DNA of 64,000 nt from Bacteroidaceae bacterium (GCA_017427185.1 JAFRTJ010000020.1:1-64000); one strand, 5' to 3'; shown: positions 17,601 through 26,707, counted from the first letter of the stretch. The notes: generated from the sequence alone by a model not told the origin. Made by a program: numbers and translations.

Positions 17601-17660
17601 AAACCATGCCATGCCAGTGTTGAGTTTTGAAAAAGCTGTTTGTCGCATAATTCCTTGCAA
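14628..17660 (-). CDS. DUF2723 multi-pass membrane protein (TMEM260-like)
   Basis: 1010 aa. The N-terminal 550 residues hold about ten hydrophobic segments; the signature VEPTASLWDCPEFIACGYKL followed by EIGHPPGAPVFML marks DUF2723 (an acidic residue after a WD/WDC loop as in GT-C glycosyltransferases). Human TMEM260 is the known eukaryotic relative and is an O-mannosyltransferase, which makes protein O-glycosylation a reasonable guess here. The C-terminal ~400 residues are soluble, with TPR-like helices at the very end (DSLLQSNDLKRALAVCQKW). It follows the membrane-anchored regulator by 92 nt and overlaps the DUF3098 gene. The glycan substrate cannot be told. Confidence 0.85.
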   Translation of the reverse strand: MQGIMRQTAFSKLNTGMAWFVFAIAAIVYCLTVEPTASLWDCPEFIACGYKLEIGHPPGAPVFMLAANLFSQFASKPSDVALMVNVLSALLSAGCIFFLFLTITCFARKLVSPENRDLTISQIVDIEVCGMVGSLIYTFSDTFWFSAVEAEVYAFSSFLTSLMFWLILKWESEADAPQADRWIILIAYVTGLSIGVHLLCLLCLPAMSFIVYYRKAKRVTLFGSMKTLAAGALLVAIILFLIIPGITKVGGWFELLFTNVLGCPYHTGLLCYIMLLVGTLVIAFHKVHRKVWKTSLACLLMILMGYSSYGVIFIRANANVPMNENAPGNIFSLGSYLSREQYGDTPLIYGPAYCSELDYETKGNYMVPKEKQGAVVYRPSVDSTRYEVIRHEVKYQYKDNMFFPRMHSSRHAKAYEDIMGGVKKHGNLPTAAENLRFFLTYQVNFMYWRYFLWNFVGRQNNIQGHGEVEHGNWITGIRWIDNLLLGCDTSLLPSDLRTNKGRNVFFGLPLLLGLAGIAWQRRKGCRGRHQLYVIMLLFLMTGLAIVVYINQTPLQPRERDYSYAGSFYAFSIWTGLGVGMVTALLRKLFRCGKLTASIAGAILTLFVPLQMVSQTWDDHDRSDRFTCCDFGANYLESMQREGNPIILTNGDNDTFPLWYNHEVEGFRTDTRDCNMEYLQTDWYIDQMKRPAYDSPALPISWQHKDYQEDCREYVPIHPEMKERVKELVEKYPEEAHKLFGDQPFELKNILHKWILSDRPDMQCIPTDSVTITSSEGSMVLSFKGMRGLYKKDLMVLEMLSKADWNRPIYTSINMGSGLLPYLRDHLVLEGLAYRVSPTAAGRDVDVERLYENVMHRFRYGNLKAEGIYVDEDVKRMANTHQVIMSILIDSLLQSNDLKRALAVCQKWQQEMPQENVPYTEYALSMARCFYLDGQVGKADEIVGNLMRRADEWLSWIETIKPSRQSGSLHSAHDWMETMQQALSLAYLFERKQIVNQYYNHYEHYLKQYPQ

Positions 17661-17752
17661 TTAAATTTTTTGCAAAGGAAGCAACAAAAGAGGGAACAAA
17701 CGTCAGAAACTGTCTTACATTTTGCTGACAGAAAACTGACAATTCTCTAGCA

Positions 17753-18463
17753 CTACCCTAAACCCTTGTCTTTCAAGCAGTAAGACCTACTCCTATCTGA
17801 TTCTATTTTCAAGTTAGAATGCTCTTCAACAATGAGTCGTAAGCGACGAATAAGTGTATAGAGGGTATCATAAGCATCGGGCTTCTTGGGCCAAAGGGCT
17901 TCGCATATCTCTGCTTTAGAAATCCGATGAGACGGAGCATGGAAAAACATCTCCATGACCTGTTGCTGCATCGGAGTTAACTGGATAATCTTGCCTGAGG
18001 ATGCAAGAAACTGCCTATCGACATCAGAATAAGTGATTCCTCCATACGTGTGAAATCCTTCCTTCAGCAAAGGCTCCCCCAGCAATCTGTTTCTTCTTCG
18101 GAGGAAGATGCAAAACGCAACCCAACAAAAAGAAAGAGTCCACAAAGCAGCTGCAGGACGTTGGTCGGAGAGAGAGAAAATGGTTCCCACCGAACATTTT
18201 GCATAGCAGACAAACTTCTTCTGGCGAGTATCCACAGCAAGAGTTGCTTTTCCTCGAAGCTTCTCCACCTGAAGATGGCTGTTGAAAACACGAATAGTGT
18301 CCTGATTAATCGCTGCAGTTTGTTGCTCGGCCATTGTCAACGCCAATGCCCGATCCATACTTTTATTTACCCAATTCGCTGTAGCTCTATAACTGTGATA
18401 ACTGGTAAAGAGCGAAGTTATGAGCAGTGCCAAAAGCACCAACATGGCATACCTGTGCTTCAT
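17753..18463 (-). CDS. Membrane-anchored winged-helix transcription regulator
   Basis: 236 aa. A first transmembrane segment (AMLVLLALLITSLFTSY, about 6-22), a ~80-residue periplasmic domain, a second segment (LWTLSFCWVAFCIFL, about 108-122) and a cytoplasmic C-terminus with an OmpR/PhoB-type winged helix (about 150-236, LTPMQQQVMEMFFHAP then ISKAEICEALWPKKP and TLYTLIRRLRLIVEE). This is the ToxR/CadC layout with the DNA-binding domain at the other end. No kinase or receiver domain. It has its own -7 box and precedes the DUF2723 gene on the same strand, so it may control it or be autoregulated. Signal unknown. Confidence 0.75.
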   Translation of the reverse strand: MKHRYAMLVLLALLITSLFTSYHSYRATANWVNKSMDRALALTMAEQQTAAINQDTIRVFNSHLQVEKLRGKATLAVDTRQKKFVCYAKCSVGTIFSLSDQRPAAALWTLSFCWVAFCIFLRRRNRLLGEPLLKEGFHTYGGITYSDVDRQFLASSGKIIQLTPMQQQVMEMFFHAPSHRISKAEICEALWPKKPDAYDTLYTLIRRLRLIVEEHSNLKIESDRSRSYCLKDKGLG

Positions 18464-18484
18464 TTCTCTTATCTGAATTTACTG

Positions 18485-18492
18485 CAAAGGTA
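18485..18492 (-). promoter_or_regulatory. -7 box of the membrane regulator gene
   Basis: TACCTTTG on the minus strand, 21 nt before the start codon; no clear -33 box. Confidence 0.5.
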
Positions 18493-18619
18493 ATAAATTC
18501 TTCCGTCAATGAGGCATGTTTTAGCAAAATTTGCATATAATTAAGCTCTATTCAAATTGTCATATTACACTTCATAAGTATGGGCAAAGTAGGTCGTCTA
18601 AGAGATTGAGGAAAGATTG

Positions 18620-18666
18620 AAAACAATAAAAACAAGACCGCCCCGTCCTCTACGGACAGAGCGGTC
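18620..18666 (-). terminator. Terminator of the ribosomal protein operon
   Basis: On the minus strand GACCGCTCTGTCC and GGACGGGGCGGTC form a strong GC-rich stem (18636-18666) with a 5-nt loop, followed by TTGTTTTTATTGTTTT. It lies 22 nt after the rplQ stop. Confidence 0.9.
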
Positions 18667-18688
18667 TCTGTAATATTGCAATTTAGAA

Positions 18689-19180
18689 TTATTCAGCGTT
18701 TTCTACGGGTGCCTCTGCTGTCTCAGCGGGCGTTTCTGCTGTCTCAGCAGGTGTCTCAGCGGCGGCCTTCTTGGAAGAACGACGTGTACGCTTTACCTTC
18801 TTAGCGGTCTTAGCCATGTTCTCATCGAAGTCTACCAATTCGATAAAACACATGGGAGCATTGTCGCCAGCACGGAAACCAGTCTTGATAATACGGGTAT
18901 AGCCACCAGGACGATCAGCCACCTTCTGAGAGATGACAGTAAACAACTCAGTTACTGCCTTCTTATCCTGGAGGTAACTGAATACTACACGACGTGAGTT
19001 GGTAGTATCCTCCTTTGACTTCGTAATCAAAGGCTCTGCATACTTCTTCAAGGCCTTTGCCTTGGCCAGGGTCGTAGTGATTCTTTTGTGCATGATCAGA
19101 GAGATTGTCATGTTGGAAAGCATGGCTGCTCTGTGGGATGCAGTACGACCCAGATGATTAAATTTCTTATTATGTCTCAT
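18689..19180 (-). CDS. rplQ: 50S ribosomal protein L17
   Basis: 163 aa. The first ~115 residues are the L17 core ([17 protein letters not shown], then [16 protein letters not shown]). The C-terminus continues past the core with a basic stretch ([12 protein letters not shown]) and an acidic tail made of near-repeats of PAETAE. Such extensions are usual in Bacteroidetes L17 but their length varies. L17 sits near the exit tunnel of the large subunit. Last gene of the operon, six bases after rpoA and followed by a strong terminator. Confidence 0.97.
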   Translation of the reverse strand: MRHNKKFNHLGRTASHRAAMLSNMTISLIMHKRITTTLAKAKALKKYAEPLITKSKEDTTNSRRVVFSYLQDKKAVTELFTVISQKVADRPGGYTRIIKTGFRAGDNAPMCFIELVDFDENMAKTAKKVKRTRRSSKKAAAETPAETAETPAETAEAPVENAE

Positions 19181-19186
19181 TTCTTT

Positions 19187-20179
19187 TTAATCTTTATCTA
19201 ATTTATACTTAGAAATATCGGTTCCAAACGACAGATTCAGACTCTCGAGCAAATCATCAAGCTCCGTGAGCGATTTCTTACCAAAGTTGCGGAACTTCAA
19301 CAAATCAGTCTTGTTGTACTGAACCAAATCGCCGAGTGTCTCTACGTCAGCCGCCTTCAAGCAATTGAGGGCACGTACGGAAAGATCCATATCGACGAGT
19401 TTGGTCTTGAGTAGTTGACGCATATGCAGAACCTCTTCATCAAACTCCTCATTTGCATCCTCTTCTGTATTGTCGGGAGTTATCTTCTCGTCAGAGAAGA
19501 GGTAGAAGTGATAAATGAGTATCTTGGCTGCCTCTTTCAAGGCGTCCTTTGGGTGTATGGAACCATCAGTTGTAATTTCGAGGATAAGTTTCTCGTAGTC
19601 GGTCTTTTGCTCGACACGGAAATTCTCGACAGAATACTTTACGTTTCTGATAGGAGTGTAAATTGAATCGATAGGAATCACGTTGACATCGGTGCAACGG
19701 TCACGGTTCTCTTCTGCAGGTACATAACCACGACCTTTGCTGATGCTGATCTCTATCTGCATTGATGCTTTTGCATCTAAATGGCAAATAACTAATTCAG
19801 GGTTTAACACTTCAAATCCAGTCAGATACTTGTTAAAGTCACCAGCGCGAAACTCTGTGGCGTTCTCAACGGTTACTGAAACTTTCTCGTTCTCGAATTC
19901 TTCAACTATTTGTTTGAATCGAACTTGCTTCAGATTCAAAATAATATTGGTAACATCCTCCTTAACACCAGGAATTGTTGCAAACTCGTGCTCTACACCG
20001 CTAATAGAAACGGTATCAATAGCAAAGCCATCAAGAGATGAAAGCAGGATGCGGCGCAAAGCATTACCTATGGTAGTACCAAAGCCACCTTCCAGAGGAC
20101 GAAACTCGAACTTGCCGTACTTGTCGTCCGCCTCCAACATTATTACCTTATCGGGTTTTTGAAATGCTAATATCGCCAT
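19187..20179 (-). CDS. rpoA: RNA polymerase alpha subunit
   Basis: 330 aa, full length. The N-terminal assembly domain has [21 protein letters not shown], the dimerisation signature. After an acidic linker ([12 protein letters not shown], ~240-250) comes the C-terminal DNA-binding domain with [18 protein letters not shown] and [16 protein letters not shown]. It scaffolds RNA polymerase assembly and contacts UP elements and activators. Placed between rpsD and rplQ as in most bacteria. Confidence 0.98.
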   Translation of the reverse strand: MAILAFQKPDKVIMLEADDKYGKFEFRPLEGGFGTTIGNALRRILLSSLDGFAIDTVSISGVEHEFATIPGVKEDVTNIILNLKQVRFKQIVEEFENEKVSVTVENATEFRAGDFNKYLTGFEVLNPELVICHLDAKASMQIEISISKGRGYVPAEENRDRCTDVNVIPIDSIYTPIRNVKYSVENFRVEQKTDYEKLILEITTDGSIHPKDALKEAAKILIYHFYLFSDEKITPDNTEEDANEEFDEEVLHMRQLLKTKLVDMDLSVRALNCLKAADVETLGDLVQYNKTDLLKFRNFGKKSLTELDDLLESLNLSFGTDISKYKLDKD

Positions 20180-20188
20180 CCTTAATTA

Positions 20189-20794
20189 TTATTTAGAATA
20201 CAACTCAACGATCAACTGCTCCTTGATATTTTCGGGAATATCTGCACGGTCAGGGCGATGCAAAAGTTTACCTGCTTTCTGAGCCTCATCCCATTCAATC
20301 CAAGGATACTTGCTGTGGTTGAAACCTGCCAATGCATTGACAATTACCTCAAGACTCTTGGAACGCTCGCGAACACCAACAATCTGACCGGGCTTAACTG
20401 CATAGGAAGCAATACCAACCACCTTGCCATCAACAACAATGTGTTTGTGATTAACCAACTGACGCGCAGCAGAACGAGTAGGAGCAATACCCAAGCGATA
20501 TACGATGTTATCAAGACGGCACTCCAGATCCTGCAGAAGAATCTCGCCAGTAATACCACTGATGCGGGATGCCTTGTCAAACATGTTGCGGAATTGTTTC
20601 TCTAAAACGCCATAGGTATACTTTGCCTTCTGCTTCTCTGCAAGCATGATACCATACTCAGAAGACTTACGACGACGATTATTGCCATGCTGGCCGGGAG
20701 GAAAGTTACGCCTTGACAGAACTTTGTCTGCGCCGAAAATGGGCTCGCCAAAACGACGAGCGATTTTTGATTTAGGTCCAATATATCTAGCCAT
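20189..20794 (-). CDS. rpsD: 30S ribosomal protein S4
   Basis: 201 aa. Starts [25 protein letters not shown] and the S4 RNA-binding domain ([21 protein letters not shown], about 94-115) are present. Primary 16S rRNA binder that starts assembly of the small-subunit body; in many bacteria it represses the alpha operon by binding its mRNA. The 34-nt gap before it (after rpsK) is one of the longer ones in this part of the cluster. Confidence 0.98.
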   Translation of the reverse strand: MARYIGPKSKIARRFGEPIFGADKVLSRRNFPPGQHGNNRRRKSSEYGIMLAEKQKAKYTYGVLEKQFRNMFDKASRISGITGEILLQDLECRLDNIVYRLGIAPTRSAARQLVNHKHIVVDGKVVGIASYAVKPGQIVGVRERSKSLEVIVNALAGFNHSKYPWIEWDEAQKAGKLLHRPDRADIPENIKEQLIVELYSK

Positions 20795-20828
20795 AATCTA
20801 TATCTATATTTAAAAGGTCCAGTGAAAA

Positions 20829-21218
20829 TTAAACTCTTCTTCTCTTGGGAGGACGGCAGCCATTGTGGGGTAATGGAGTAACATCAACAATCTCCACAAC
20901 CTCAATGCCAGCGCCATGAACGGTACGGATAGCTGATTCACGGCCATTGCCGGGACCCTTAACATATGCCTTCACTTTACGAAGACCCAGATCATACGCC
21001 GTCTTGGCACAATCCTGTGCTGCCATCTGAGCAGCGTAGGGAGTATTCTTCTTTGAGCCACGGAAACCCATCTTGCCAGCAGAAGACCATGAAATCACCT
21101 GACCTTCGCTGTTGGCCAAAGACACGATAATGTTATTGAAAGAACTGTGAACGTGAAGTTGACCCATTGCGTCAACTTTAACGACTCTTTTCTTTGCTGC
21201 AACTGTTTTTTTTGCCAT
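20829..21218 (-). CDS. rpsK: 30S ribosomal protein S11
   Basis: 129 aa. Basic N-terminus, [17 protein letters not shown], and the family end [17 protein letters not shown] with RNA-contacting Asn-Gly-Cys-Arg-Pro-Pro-Lys. Forms part of the platform around the mRNA exit and contacts 16S helix 45 region. Eleven bases after rpsM. Confidence 0.98.
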   Translation of the reverse strand: MAKKTVAAKKRVVKVDAMGQLHVHSSFNNIIVSLANSEGQVISWSSAGKMGFRGSKKNTPYAAQMAAQDCAKTAYDLGLRKVKAYVKGPGNGRESAIRTVHGAGIEVVEIVDVTPLPHNGCRPPKRRRV

Positions 21219-21229
21219 GATATCAATTA

Positions 21230-21610
21230 TTATTTAGTAGCCTTTTTCTTGTTAGCAACAGTCTTCTTCTTGCCCTTACGTGTACGAGCATTATTCTTAG
21301 TGCTCTGGCCACGAACGGGAAGACCGTTACGATGACGAACTCCACGATAACAACCGATATCCATCAGTCGCTTGATATTAAGTGAAACCTCGCTGCGCAG
21401 GTCACCCTCGACCTTGTACTCAGCACCAATGATTTCACGAATCTTACCAGCCTCTTCATCGGACCATGCAGATACCTTCTTGTCCTTATCGACACCTGCC
21501 TTCTCCAAAATCTTGGCTGCGCTACTGCGACCTATTCCAAAAATATAGGTCAAAGCGATTTCACCCCGCTTGTTCTGAGGTAAATCTACACCAACAATTC
21601 TAATTGCCAT
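21230..21610 (-). CDS. rpsM: 30S ribosomal protein S13
   Basis: 126 aa. [20 protein letters not shown] start, helix-two-turn-helix core and the signature [20 protein letters not shown] near the C-terminus, which reaches the P-site tRNA. Located in the head of the 30S subunit, bridging to the 50S. First gene of the alpha-operon part after rpmJ. Confidence 0.98.
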   Translation of the reverse strand: MAIRIVGVDLPQNKRGEIALTYIFGIGRSSAAKILEKAGVDKDKKVSAWSDEEAGKIREIIGAEYKVEGDLRSEVSLNIKRLMDIGCYRGVRHRNGLPVRGQSTKNNARTRKGKKKTVANKKKATK

Positions 21611-21639
21611 ATACCAAAATATTACTTTTGCAATAATGA

Positions 21640-21756
21640 TTAACCCTGACGTGTCTTGTACTTAGGGTTTTTCTTGTTAATAACATACAAACGACCCTTG
21701 CGGCGAACAATCTTGCAGTCTGGGGTACGTTTCTTTAAAGAAGCTCTTGTTTTCAT
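21640..21756 (-). CDS. rpmJ: 50S ribosomal protein L36
   Basis: 38 aa: [20 protein letters not shown], then [18 protein letters not shown]. It holds the L36 pattern but the zinc-ligand set is reduced: only one Cys (C14) remains and the usual CxxC...C-H is lost, as in the zinc-independent form of L36. Ten bases after infA and 29 before rpsM, its conserved place. Confidence 0.95.
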   Translation of the reverse strand: MKTRASLKKRTPDCKIVRRKGRLYVINKKNPKYKTRQG

Positions 21757-21766
21757 ATTGATGTTT

Positions 21767-21985
21767 TTATTTATATCTAAATACGATACGTCCTTTGGTC
21801 AAGTCGTATGGGCTCATCTCCACTTTGACTTTATCACCAGGAAGGATTTTGATGTAATGCATTCTCATCTTGCCAGAGATGTTGCAGATAATCTTTTGAC
21901 CAATCTCCAACTCGACGCGAAACATCGCATTTGAAAGAGATTCTACAATTACACCGTCTTGCTCTATAACAGCTTGTTTTGCCAT
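21767..21985 (-). CDS. infA: Translation initiation factor IF-1
   Basis: 72 aa, one S1/OB-fold domain: [20 protein letters not shown], then [20 protein letters not shown] and [15 protein letters not shown]. Binds the ribosomal A site during initiation. Three bases after map. Confidence 0.97.
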   Translation of the reverse strand: MAKQAVIEQDGVIVESLSNAMFRVELEIGQKIICNISGKMRMHYIKILPGDKVKVEMSPYDLTKGRIVFRYK

Positions 21986-21988
21986 GCT

Positions 21989-22786
21989 CTAAACTATAAT
22001 AATGTTTTCTAGTTTCTCTATTTCCTCGAAAGAAGACAAAATATCGGGTTTGCCATGATGAATTGCAATGGTATGCTCAAAATGGGCAGAAGGCTTTCCG
22101 TCGCGGGTTCGAACAGTCCACTGGTCAGGCATCATATAGATCTGAGGGGAACCTAAGGTTATCATAGGCTCTATGGCTATGCAAAGGCCATTCTTGATCA
22201 AGAGACCGTTTCCGCGACGTCCATAATTGGGAACTTGAGGATCCTCGTGCATTTCACGGCCAATTCCATGACCTACAAATTCACGGACGACTCCATAGCC
22301 CCGACTCTCGCAACATTGCTGTACAGCACAACTTATATCACCAATTCGCTTACCGGCACATGCTGACTGTATGCCCAAATAGAGTGACTCCTTGGTCGTA
22401 CGAAGAAGGTTGAGAACTTCCTCGGAAGGCTCGCCAACACAAAACGTGTAGCAGGAGTCGCCATTGTAACCATTCAAGAGCGTTCCGCAATCAACCGAAA
22501 CGATATCTCCTTCTTGGAGAGGAATATCATTAGGGATTCCGTGAACTACCTGATCATTGACCGAAGTACAAATGGAGGCAGGAAATGGTCCACCATAAGG
22601 ATTTGGGAAACCCTTGAAGGTGGGCTCTGCTCCATGATCACGTATAAACTCGTCTGCAACCTTATCCAACTGCATGGTAGTAACTCCAGGCTTGATGTTT
22701 CTTCCAACTTCAGCCAAAGTCAGTCCCACCAATTGGTTGGCTGCTCTCAATAATTCAATTTCATCTTCTGTCTTAAGAAAAACCAT
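21989..22786 (-). CDS. map: Methionine aminopeptidase, type I
   Basis: 265 aa. The five metal ligands can be placed: two Asp in VSVDCGTLLNGYNGDSCYTF, His in EFVGHGIGREMHEDP, Glu in CIAIEPMITLG and Glu in SAHFEHTIAI. Removes the initiator Met from new proteins when the second residue is small. Sits between secY and infA, as in most Bacteroidetes, so the maturation enzyme is co-made with ribosomal proteins and the translocon. Confidence 0.97.
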   Translation of the reverse strand: MVFLKTEDEIELLRAANQLVGLTLAEVGRNIKPGVTTMQLDKVADEFIRDHGAEPTFKGFPNPYGGPFPASICTSVNDQVVHGIPNDIPLQEGDIVSVDCGTLLNGYNGDSCYTFCVGEPSEEVLNLLRTTKESLYLGIQSACAGKRIGDISCAVQQCCESRGYGVVREFVGHGIGREMHEDPQVPNYGRRGNGLLIKNGLCIAIEPMITLGSPQIYMMPDQWTVRTRDGKPSAHFEHTIAIHHGKPDILSSFEEIEKLENIIIV

Positions 22787-22791
22787 TTTTC

Positions 22792-24138
22792 TTATCGAGC
22801 AGAGATACCAGAGCGACCGTGGATACGGCCAGAGCTCAACAAACCATCATAATGTCTCATCAGCAGGTGACTCTCAATCTGCTGGAGTGTATCCAAAACA
22901 ACACCAACAAGAATCAAAAGTGAAGTTCCTCCAAAGAACTGGGCAAACTCCTGCTGAACATTCAGCAGACCAGCAAAGGCTGGCATACATGCAATCACTG
23001 CCAGAATAATAGATCCTGGGAAAGTGATATGAGACATGATCCTATCAATATATTCAGCTGTATCCTTGCCAGGACGTACGCCAGGGATGAAGCCATTGTT
23101 GCGCTTCATATCCTCAGCCATCTGGGTTGGATTCAAAGTAATAGCTGTATAGAAGTAGGTAAAGGCGATGATCAGGAAGGCAAATACCAAATTGTATGCC
23201 CAGCTTGTATGATCAGAGAATGCCATCAACACAGGTGATGCAGACTGACCGTTCTCAAGCAAACCCAGCAGTGTGATAGGAATGAACATAATAGCCTGAG
23301 CAAAAATGATAGGCATTACATTTGCAGCAAAAACCTTCAGGGGAATGTACTGACGTACACCGCCTACCTGCTGACCAGCATACATACGCTTGGCGTACTG
23401 TACAGGAATCTTACGGGTACCCTGTACCAACATGATAGCTGCCAAAATAACCACGAAAAGCAACAGGAGCTCAATCAGGAACATCACTAAACCGCCACCT
23501 GCAAGATTGTTCAGACGAGATACAACTTCCTGACTGAATGCCTGAGGCAAACGTGCGATGATACCCAACATGATGATCAGAGACACACCATTACCGATAC
23601 CCTTATCTGTTATACGTTCACCGATCCAAAGGATAAACATACTTCCAGCTGCCAGAATAATAGTGCTGGCAATCATAAACCAAGTCCAATCCAAAGAAGG
23701 ACTCAAAGCACCACCAGATTGGATACGCAGGTTGAAAAGGTAAGCTGGTCCCTGGAATAACAGGATGAAGACAGTCAGATAACGGGTATACTGACTCATC
23801 TTTCTACGTCCACTCTCACCCTCACGCTGCATCTTCTGGAAATAAGGTACAACGAATGCAAACAGCTGAATGACGATAGAAGCTGTAATATAAGGCATAA
23901 TTCCCAATGCAAAGACAGATGCATTAGAGAAAGCGCCTCCTGAGAACATATTCAACAAGGACATAAGACCCGAGTTGGTCTGCTCTCGCAAAGCTGTCAA
24001 AGCCTCAGGATTAATACCGGGCAGGACAACGAATGACCCGAAACGGTATACTGCAGCAAAACCAAGCGTAATGAGAATTCGAGTCCTCAAATCCTCAACA
24101 CGCCATATGTTCTTTAGAGTTTCAATAAACTTCTTCAT
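22792..24138 (-). CDS. secY: Protein translocase subunit SecY
   Basis: 448 aa with ten hydrophobic segments. Signature FGSFVVLPGINPEAL near the first helix, GIGNGVSLIIMLGI, and the ribosome-binding loops. Near the end AFAGLLNVQQEFAQFFGGTSLLI is the usual helix-10 region. Forms the membrane channel with SecE and SecG. Lies between rplO and map, spacing 5-6 nt. Confidence 0.98.
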   Translation of the reverse strand: MKKFIETLKNIWRVEDLRTRILITLGFAAVYRFGSFVVLPGINPEALTALREQTNSGLMSLLNMFSGGAFSNASVFALGIMPYITASIVIQLFAFVVPYFQKMQREGESGRRKMSQYTRYLTVFILLFQGPAYLFNLRIQSGGALSPSLDWTWFMIASTIILAAGSMFILWIGERITDKGIGNGVSLIIMLGIIARLPQAFSQEVVSRLNNLAGGGLVMFLIELLLLFVVILAAIMLVQGTRKIPVQYAKRMYAGQQVGGVRQYIPLKVFAANVMPIIFAQAIMFIPITLLGLLENGQSASPVLMAFSDHTSWAYNLVFAFLIIAFTYFYTAITLNPTQMAEDMKRNNGFIPGVRPGKDTAEYIDRIMSHITFPGSIILAVIACMPAFAGLLNVQQEFAQFFGGTSLLILVGVVLDTLQQIESHLLMRHYDGLLSSGRIHGRSGISAR

Positions 24139-24144
24139 CAGATA

Positions 24145-24588
24145 TTACAGTTTAGTTGCGGTTCCACCTACATTCTGGATGGCAGCCTCAGCAGACTTAG
24201 AGAATGCGTTAGCAGTTACCTCAACCTTTGTGGTCAGGGTTCCATTACCAAGAATCTTAACAGGCATTTTAGCCTTTGCCAAACCGGCTTCTATCAGTTC
24301 CTTAATACCAATGGTAGTAATGCCCTTATCTGCCAATCCCTGAAGAGTGGCCAGGTTGATGGGTTGATACTCTACACGATTGATATTCTTGAATCCGAAC
24401 TTAGGCAGACGACGCTGCAAGGGCATTTGACCACCCTCGAAACCGATCTTCCTCTTGTAACCAGAACGTGCCTTAGCACCCTTGTGACCACGGGTAGAAG
24501 TTCCACCCAAGCCAGAACCAGGGCCACGGCCAATTCTTTTGCGGCTATGAGTAGAGCCACTTGCTGGTTTCAAATTATTTAATTTCAT
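24145..24588 (-). CDS. rplO: 50S ribosomal protein L15
   Basis: 147 aa from the ATG at 24588 (MKLNNLKPASGSTHSRKRIG); the extra upstream in-frame Met is rejected because L15 always begins at this motif. Glycine- and basic-rich N-terminus (GRGPGSGLGGTSTRGHKGAK) that penetrates 23S rRNA, then a globular domain. Last ribosomal gene before secY. Confidence 0.97.
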   Translation of the reverse strand: MKLNNLKPASGSTHSRKRIGRGPGSGLGGTSTRGHKGAKARSGYKRKIGFEGGQMPLQRRLPKFGFKNINRVEYQPINLATLQGLADKGITTIGIKELIEAGLAKAKMPVKILGNGTLTTKVEVTANAFSKSAEAAIQNVGGTATKL

Positions 24589-24620
24589 AACGTCAATCAA
24601 TTTAACTAGTTGATACACTA

Positions 24621-24797
24621 TTAATCAATCACCTTTACCAAGTGAAAAACAGCCTTGATCAAACCACGGTTTGAAGGAGTATCCTCAATTTCAACAACTT
24701 GGTTCATCTTCCTTAGACCCAGAGTGTCCAAAGTGGCTTTCTGTGTACGAGGAGCATGTATTCTGCTACGTACTTGCTTTACTTTAATCGTTGCCAT
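24621..24797 (-). CDS. rpmD: 50S ribosomal protein L30
   Basis: 58 aa, starting [16 protein letters not shown] (ATG 24797; two residues shorter than the longest frame). The L30 core [20 protein letters not shown] is complete. Small surface protein of the 50S subunit near the central protuberance. Confidence 0.97.
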   Translation of the reverse strand: MATIKVKQVRSRIHAPRTQKATLDTLGLRKMNQVVEIEDTPSNRGLIKAVFHLVKVID

Positions 24798-24811
24798 ATA
24801 CAAAATCCTCC

Positions 24812-25324
24812 TTATCCTCTAAATACTTTTTCAATACTAATTCCACGGTTAGCAGCAATGGTTCTAGCATCACGCATGCTGCATAAAGCTGCAATCGTAG
24901 CCTTAACCAAATTATGAGGGTTGGAAGAACCCTTGGACTTAGCTAAACAGTCTTTAACACCAACACTCTCAAGTACGGCACGCATAGCACCACCAGCTAC
25001 CACACCAGTACCTGTTGATGCAGGCATAATCAGAACACTAGCACCACCAAATTTGGCTGTAGCCTCATGAGGAACAGTTCCATTGATAACAGGAACTTGA
25101 ACCAAATTCTTCTTTGCAGACTCTACGCCCTTAGCAATAGCGGCAGTAACTTCACCAGCCTTACCAAGCCCCCAGCCGATAATACCACTCTCATTACCTA
25201 CAACAACGATGGCTGAAAAAGTAAAAGTGCGACCACCCTTGGTAACCTTGGTAACACGATTGATAGCAACCAATCTGTCTTTCAACTCGATATCACTACT
25301 TATCTTAACCTTATTAATTGCCAT
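24812..25324 (-). CDS. rpsE: 30S ribosomal protein S5
   Basis: 170 aa. Double-stranded-RNA-binding N-terminal domain ([34 protein letters not shown]) and C-terminal domain with [20 protein letters not shown]. Works at the mRNA entry channel with S4 and affects accuracy. Confidence 0.98.
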   Translation of the reverse strand: MAINKVKISSDIELKDRLVAINRVTKVTKGGRTFTFSAIVVVGNESGIIGWGLGKAGEVTAAIAKGVESAKKNLVQVPVINGTVPHEATAKFGGASVLIMPASTGTGVVAGGAMRAVLESVGVKDCLAKSKGSSNPHNLVKATIAALCSMRDARTIAANRGISIEKVFRG

Positions 25325-25330
25325 AATCTA

Positions 25331-25672
25331 TTAAAATTTAAGTCCACTGTTACGAGCAGCATCAGCCACTTCTTTTACTCTACCATGATACAGGTAACCA
25401 TTACGATCAAAAACTACCGTAGTAATACCTGCCTCAAGTGCCTTCTTAGCAATCAACTCACCCACCTTGGCGGCCTGTTCCTTTTTAGGACATGCTTCCA
25501 TACCAAGAGAAGATGCTGATGCCAACGTGGTACCAGTCAAATCGTTAATGATTTGAACATAGATCTGCTTATTGCTTCTGAATACAGACATGCGAGGACG
25601 CTCGGCTGTACCAAAGATCTTATTACGAATTCTATACTTAATTTTAATTCGTCTTTCTATTTTTGTTGTCAT
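25331..25672 (-). CDS. rplR: 50S ribosomal protein L18
   Basis: 113 aa. [17 protein letters not shown] start, [19 protein letters not shown] and the C-terminal [20 protein letters not shown]. Binds 5S rRNA with L5 in the central protuberance. Confidence 0.98.
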   Translation of the reverse strand: MTTKIERRIKIKYRIRNKIFGTAERPRMSVFRSNKQIYVQIINDLTGTTLASASSLGMEACPKKEQAAKVGELIAKKALEAGITTVVFDRNGYLYHGRVKEVADAARNSGLKF

Positions 25673-25690
25673 GATCTTACAATTTTAAAG

Positions 25691-26260
25691 TTACTTAGCA
25701 CCTGCTGACTTACCAGACTTTCTGCGAATCTGCTCGCCAACGAACAAAATACCCTTACCCTTGTAAGGTTCAGGCATACGGAAAGAACGAATCTTTGCAC
25801 AAACCTGACCCAAGAGTTGCTTGTCGCAAGACTCTAGGATGATCTGAGGGTTCTGATTCCTTTCAGACTTAGTCTCTACTTTGATTTCTGAGGGAAGCTG
25901 GAATACAATAGGATGAGTGTAACCCAATGAGAACTCCAGAATATTACCTTGATTGCTAACACGGTAACCAACACCAACCAATTCAAGTTTCTTCTGGAAA
26001 CCCTCGGAAACACCAACAACCATATTGTTGACTAATGCACGATAGAGACCATGGAAGGCCTGCTTCTGCTTTCTCTCAACATCAGATTTCTCATCAATCT
26101 CAAAAGTAACCTCAGTGTCAGAGATCTTCACTTGAATAGAAGGATCTACAGCCTGGGTCAATTCGCCTTTCTTACCCTTTACAGTGACAACGTTATCTTC
26201 GCTAACGCTAATGTTGACACCTGAAGGAATGCTAATGGGCAATTTACCTATTCTAGACAT
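25691..26260 (-). CDS. rplF: 50S ribosomal protein L6
   Basis: 189 aa from ATG 26260 (MSRIGKLPISIPSGVNI); the longer frame to 26308 would overlap rpsH by 32 bp and lacks family support. Two L6 repeats are visible, with the C-terminal signature PEPYKGKGILFVGEQIRRKS. Lies near the GTPase-associated centre of the 50S subunit. Confidence 0.97.
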   Translation of the reverse strand: MSRIGKLPISIPSGVNISVSEDNVVTVKGKKGELTQAVDPSIQVKISDTEVTFEIDEKSDVERKQKQAFHGLYRALVNNMVVGVSEGFQKKLELVGVGYRVSNQGNILEFSLGYTHPIVFQLPSEIKVETKSERNQNPQIILESCDKQLLGQVCAKIRSFRMPEPYKGKGILFVGEQIRRKSGKSAGAK

Positions 26261-26276
26261 ATCTTGAATCCTCCTA

Positions 26277-26672
26277 TTAATATATGTAACAAAGAACCTC
26301 GCCACCAATCTTGAGATCAGCAGCCTCTTTGTTAGTCATTACACCCTTTGAAGTGGATAAGATTGCAATACCCAATCCATTAATAACTCTCGGCATATCC
26401 TTATAACCTGTATACTTACGCATACCAGGAGTGGATATTCTGATCAATTTCTTGATTGCATTAACTTTGTTGACGGCGTCATACTTCAGTGCAATCTTAA
26501 TTGTTCCTTGGGGACCATCATCGATGAACTTGTAGTTCAGGATGTACCCCTTCTCGAAGAGAATCTTAGTGATTTCCTTCTTCAAATTTGACGCAGGCAC
26601 CTCAACAACTCTGTGTTTAGCCATGATTGCGTTACGCAATCTTGTCAAATAATCTGCAATTGGATCTGTCAT
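26277..26672 (-). CDS. rpsH: 30S ribosomal protein S8
   Basis: 131 aa. MTDPIADYLTRLRNAIMAKH start; C-terminal signature GLGIAILSTSKGVMTNKEA. Central-domain 16S rRNA binder; in E. coli it represses the spc operon by binding an mRNA mimic of its rRNA site. Here a 64-nt gap with a perfect hairpin lies just before it. Confidence 0.98.
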   Translation of the reverse strand: MTDPIADYLTRLRNAIMAKHRVVEVPASNLKKEITKILFEKGYILNYKFIDDGPQGTIKIALKYDAVNKVNAIKKLIRISTPGMRKYTGYKDMPRVINGLGIAILSTSKGVMTNKEAADLKIGGEVLCYIY

Positions 26673-26692
26673 TTTATAAAAGATTTAATTAA

Positions 26693-26707
26693 TCGGGACT
26701 CTCCCGA
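26693..26707 (-). promoter_or_regulatory. Hairpin in the rpsN-rpsH gap
   Basis: On the minus strand TCGGGA-GAG-TCCCGA forms a perfect 6-bp stem with a 3-nt loop inside an AT-rich 64-nt gap, by far the longest in this part of the cluster. A run TTAATTAAATCTTTT follows. Could be a processing site, a partial terminator or a binding site for S8. Confidence 0.45.

Noticed and set aside
25691..26308. Longer starts for rplF, rplO, rplD, rpsQ and rpmD
   Set aside because: The extra residues overlap neighbouring genes or spacers and lack family support; the internal ATGs match the conserved N-termini.
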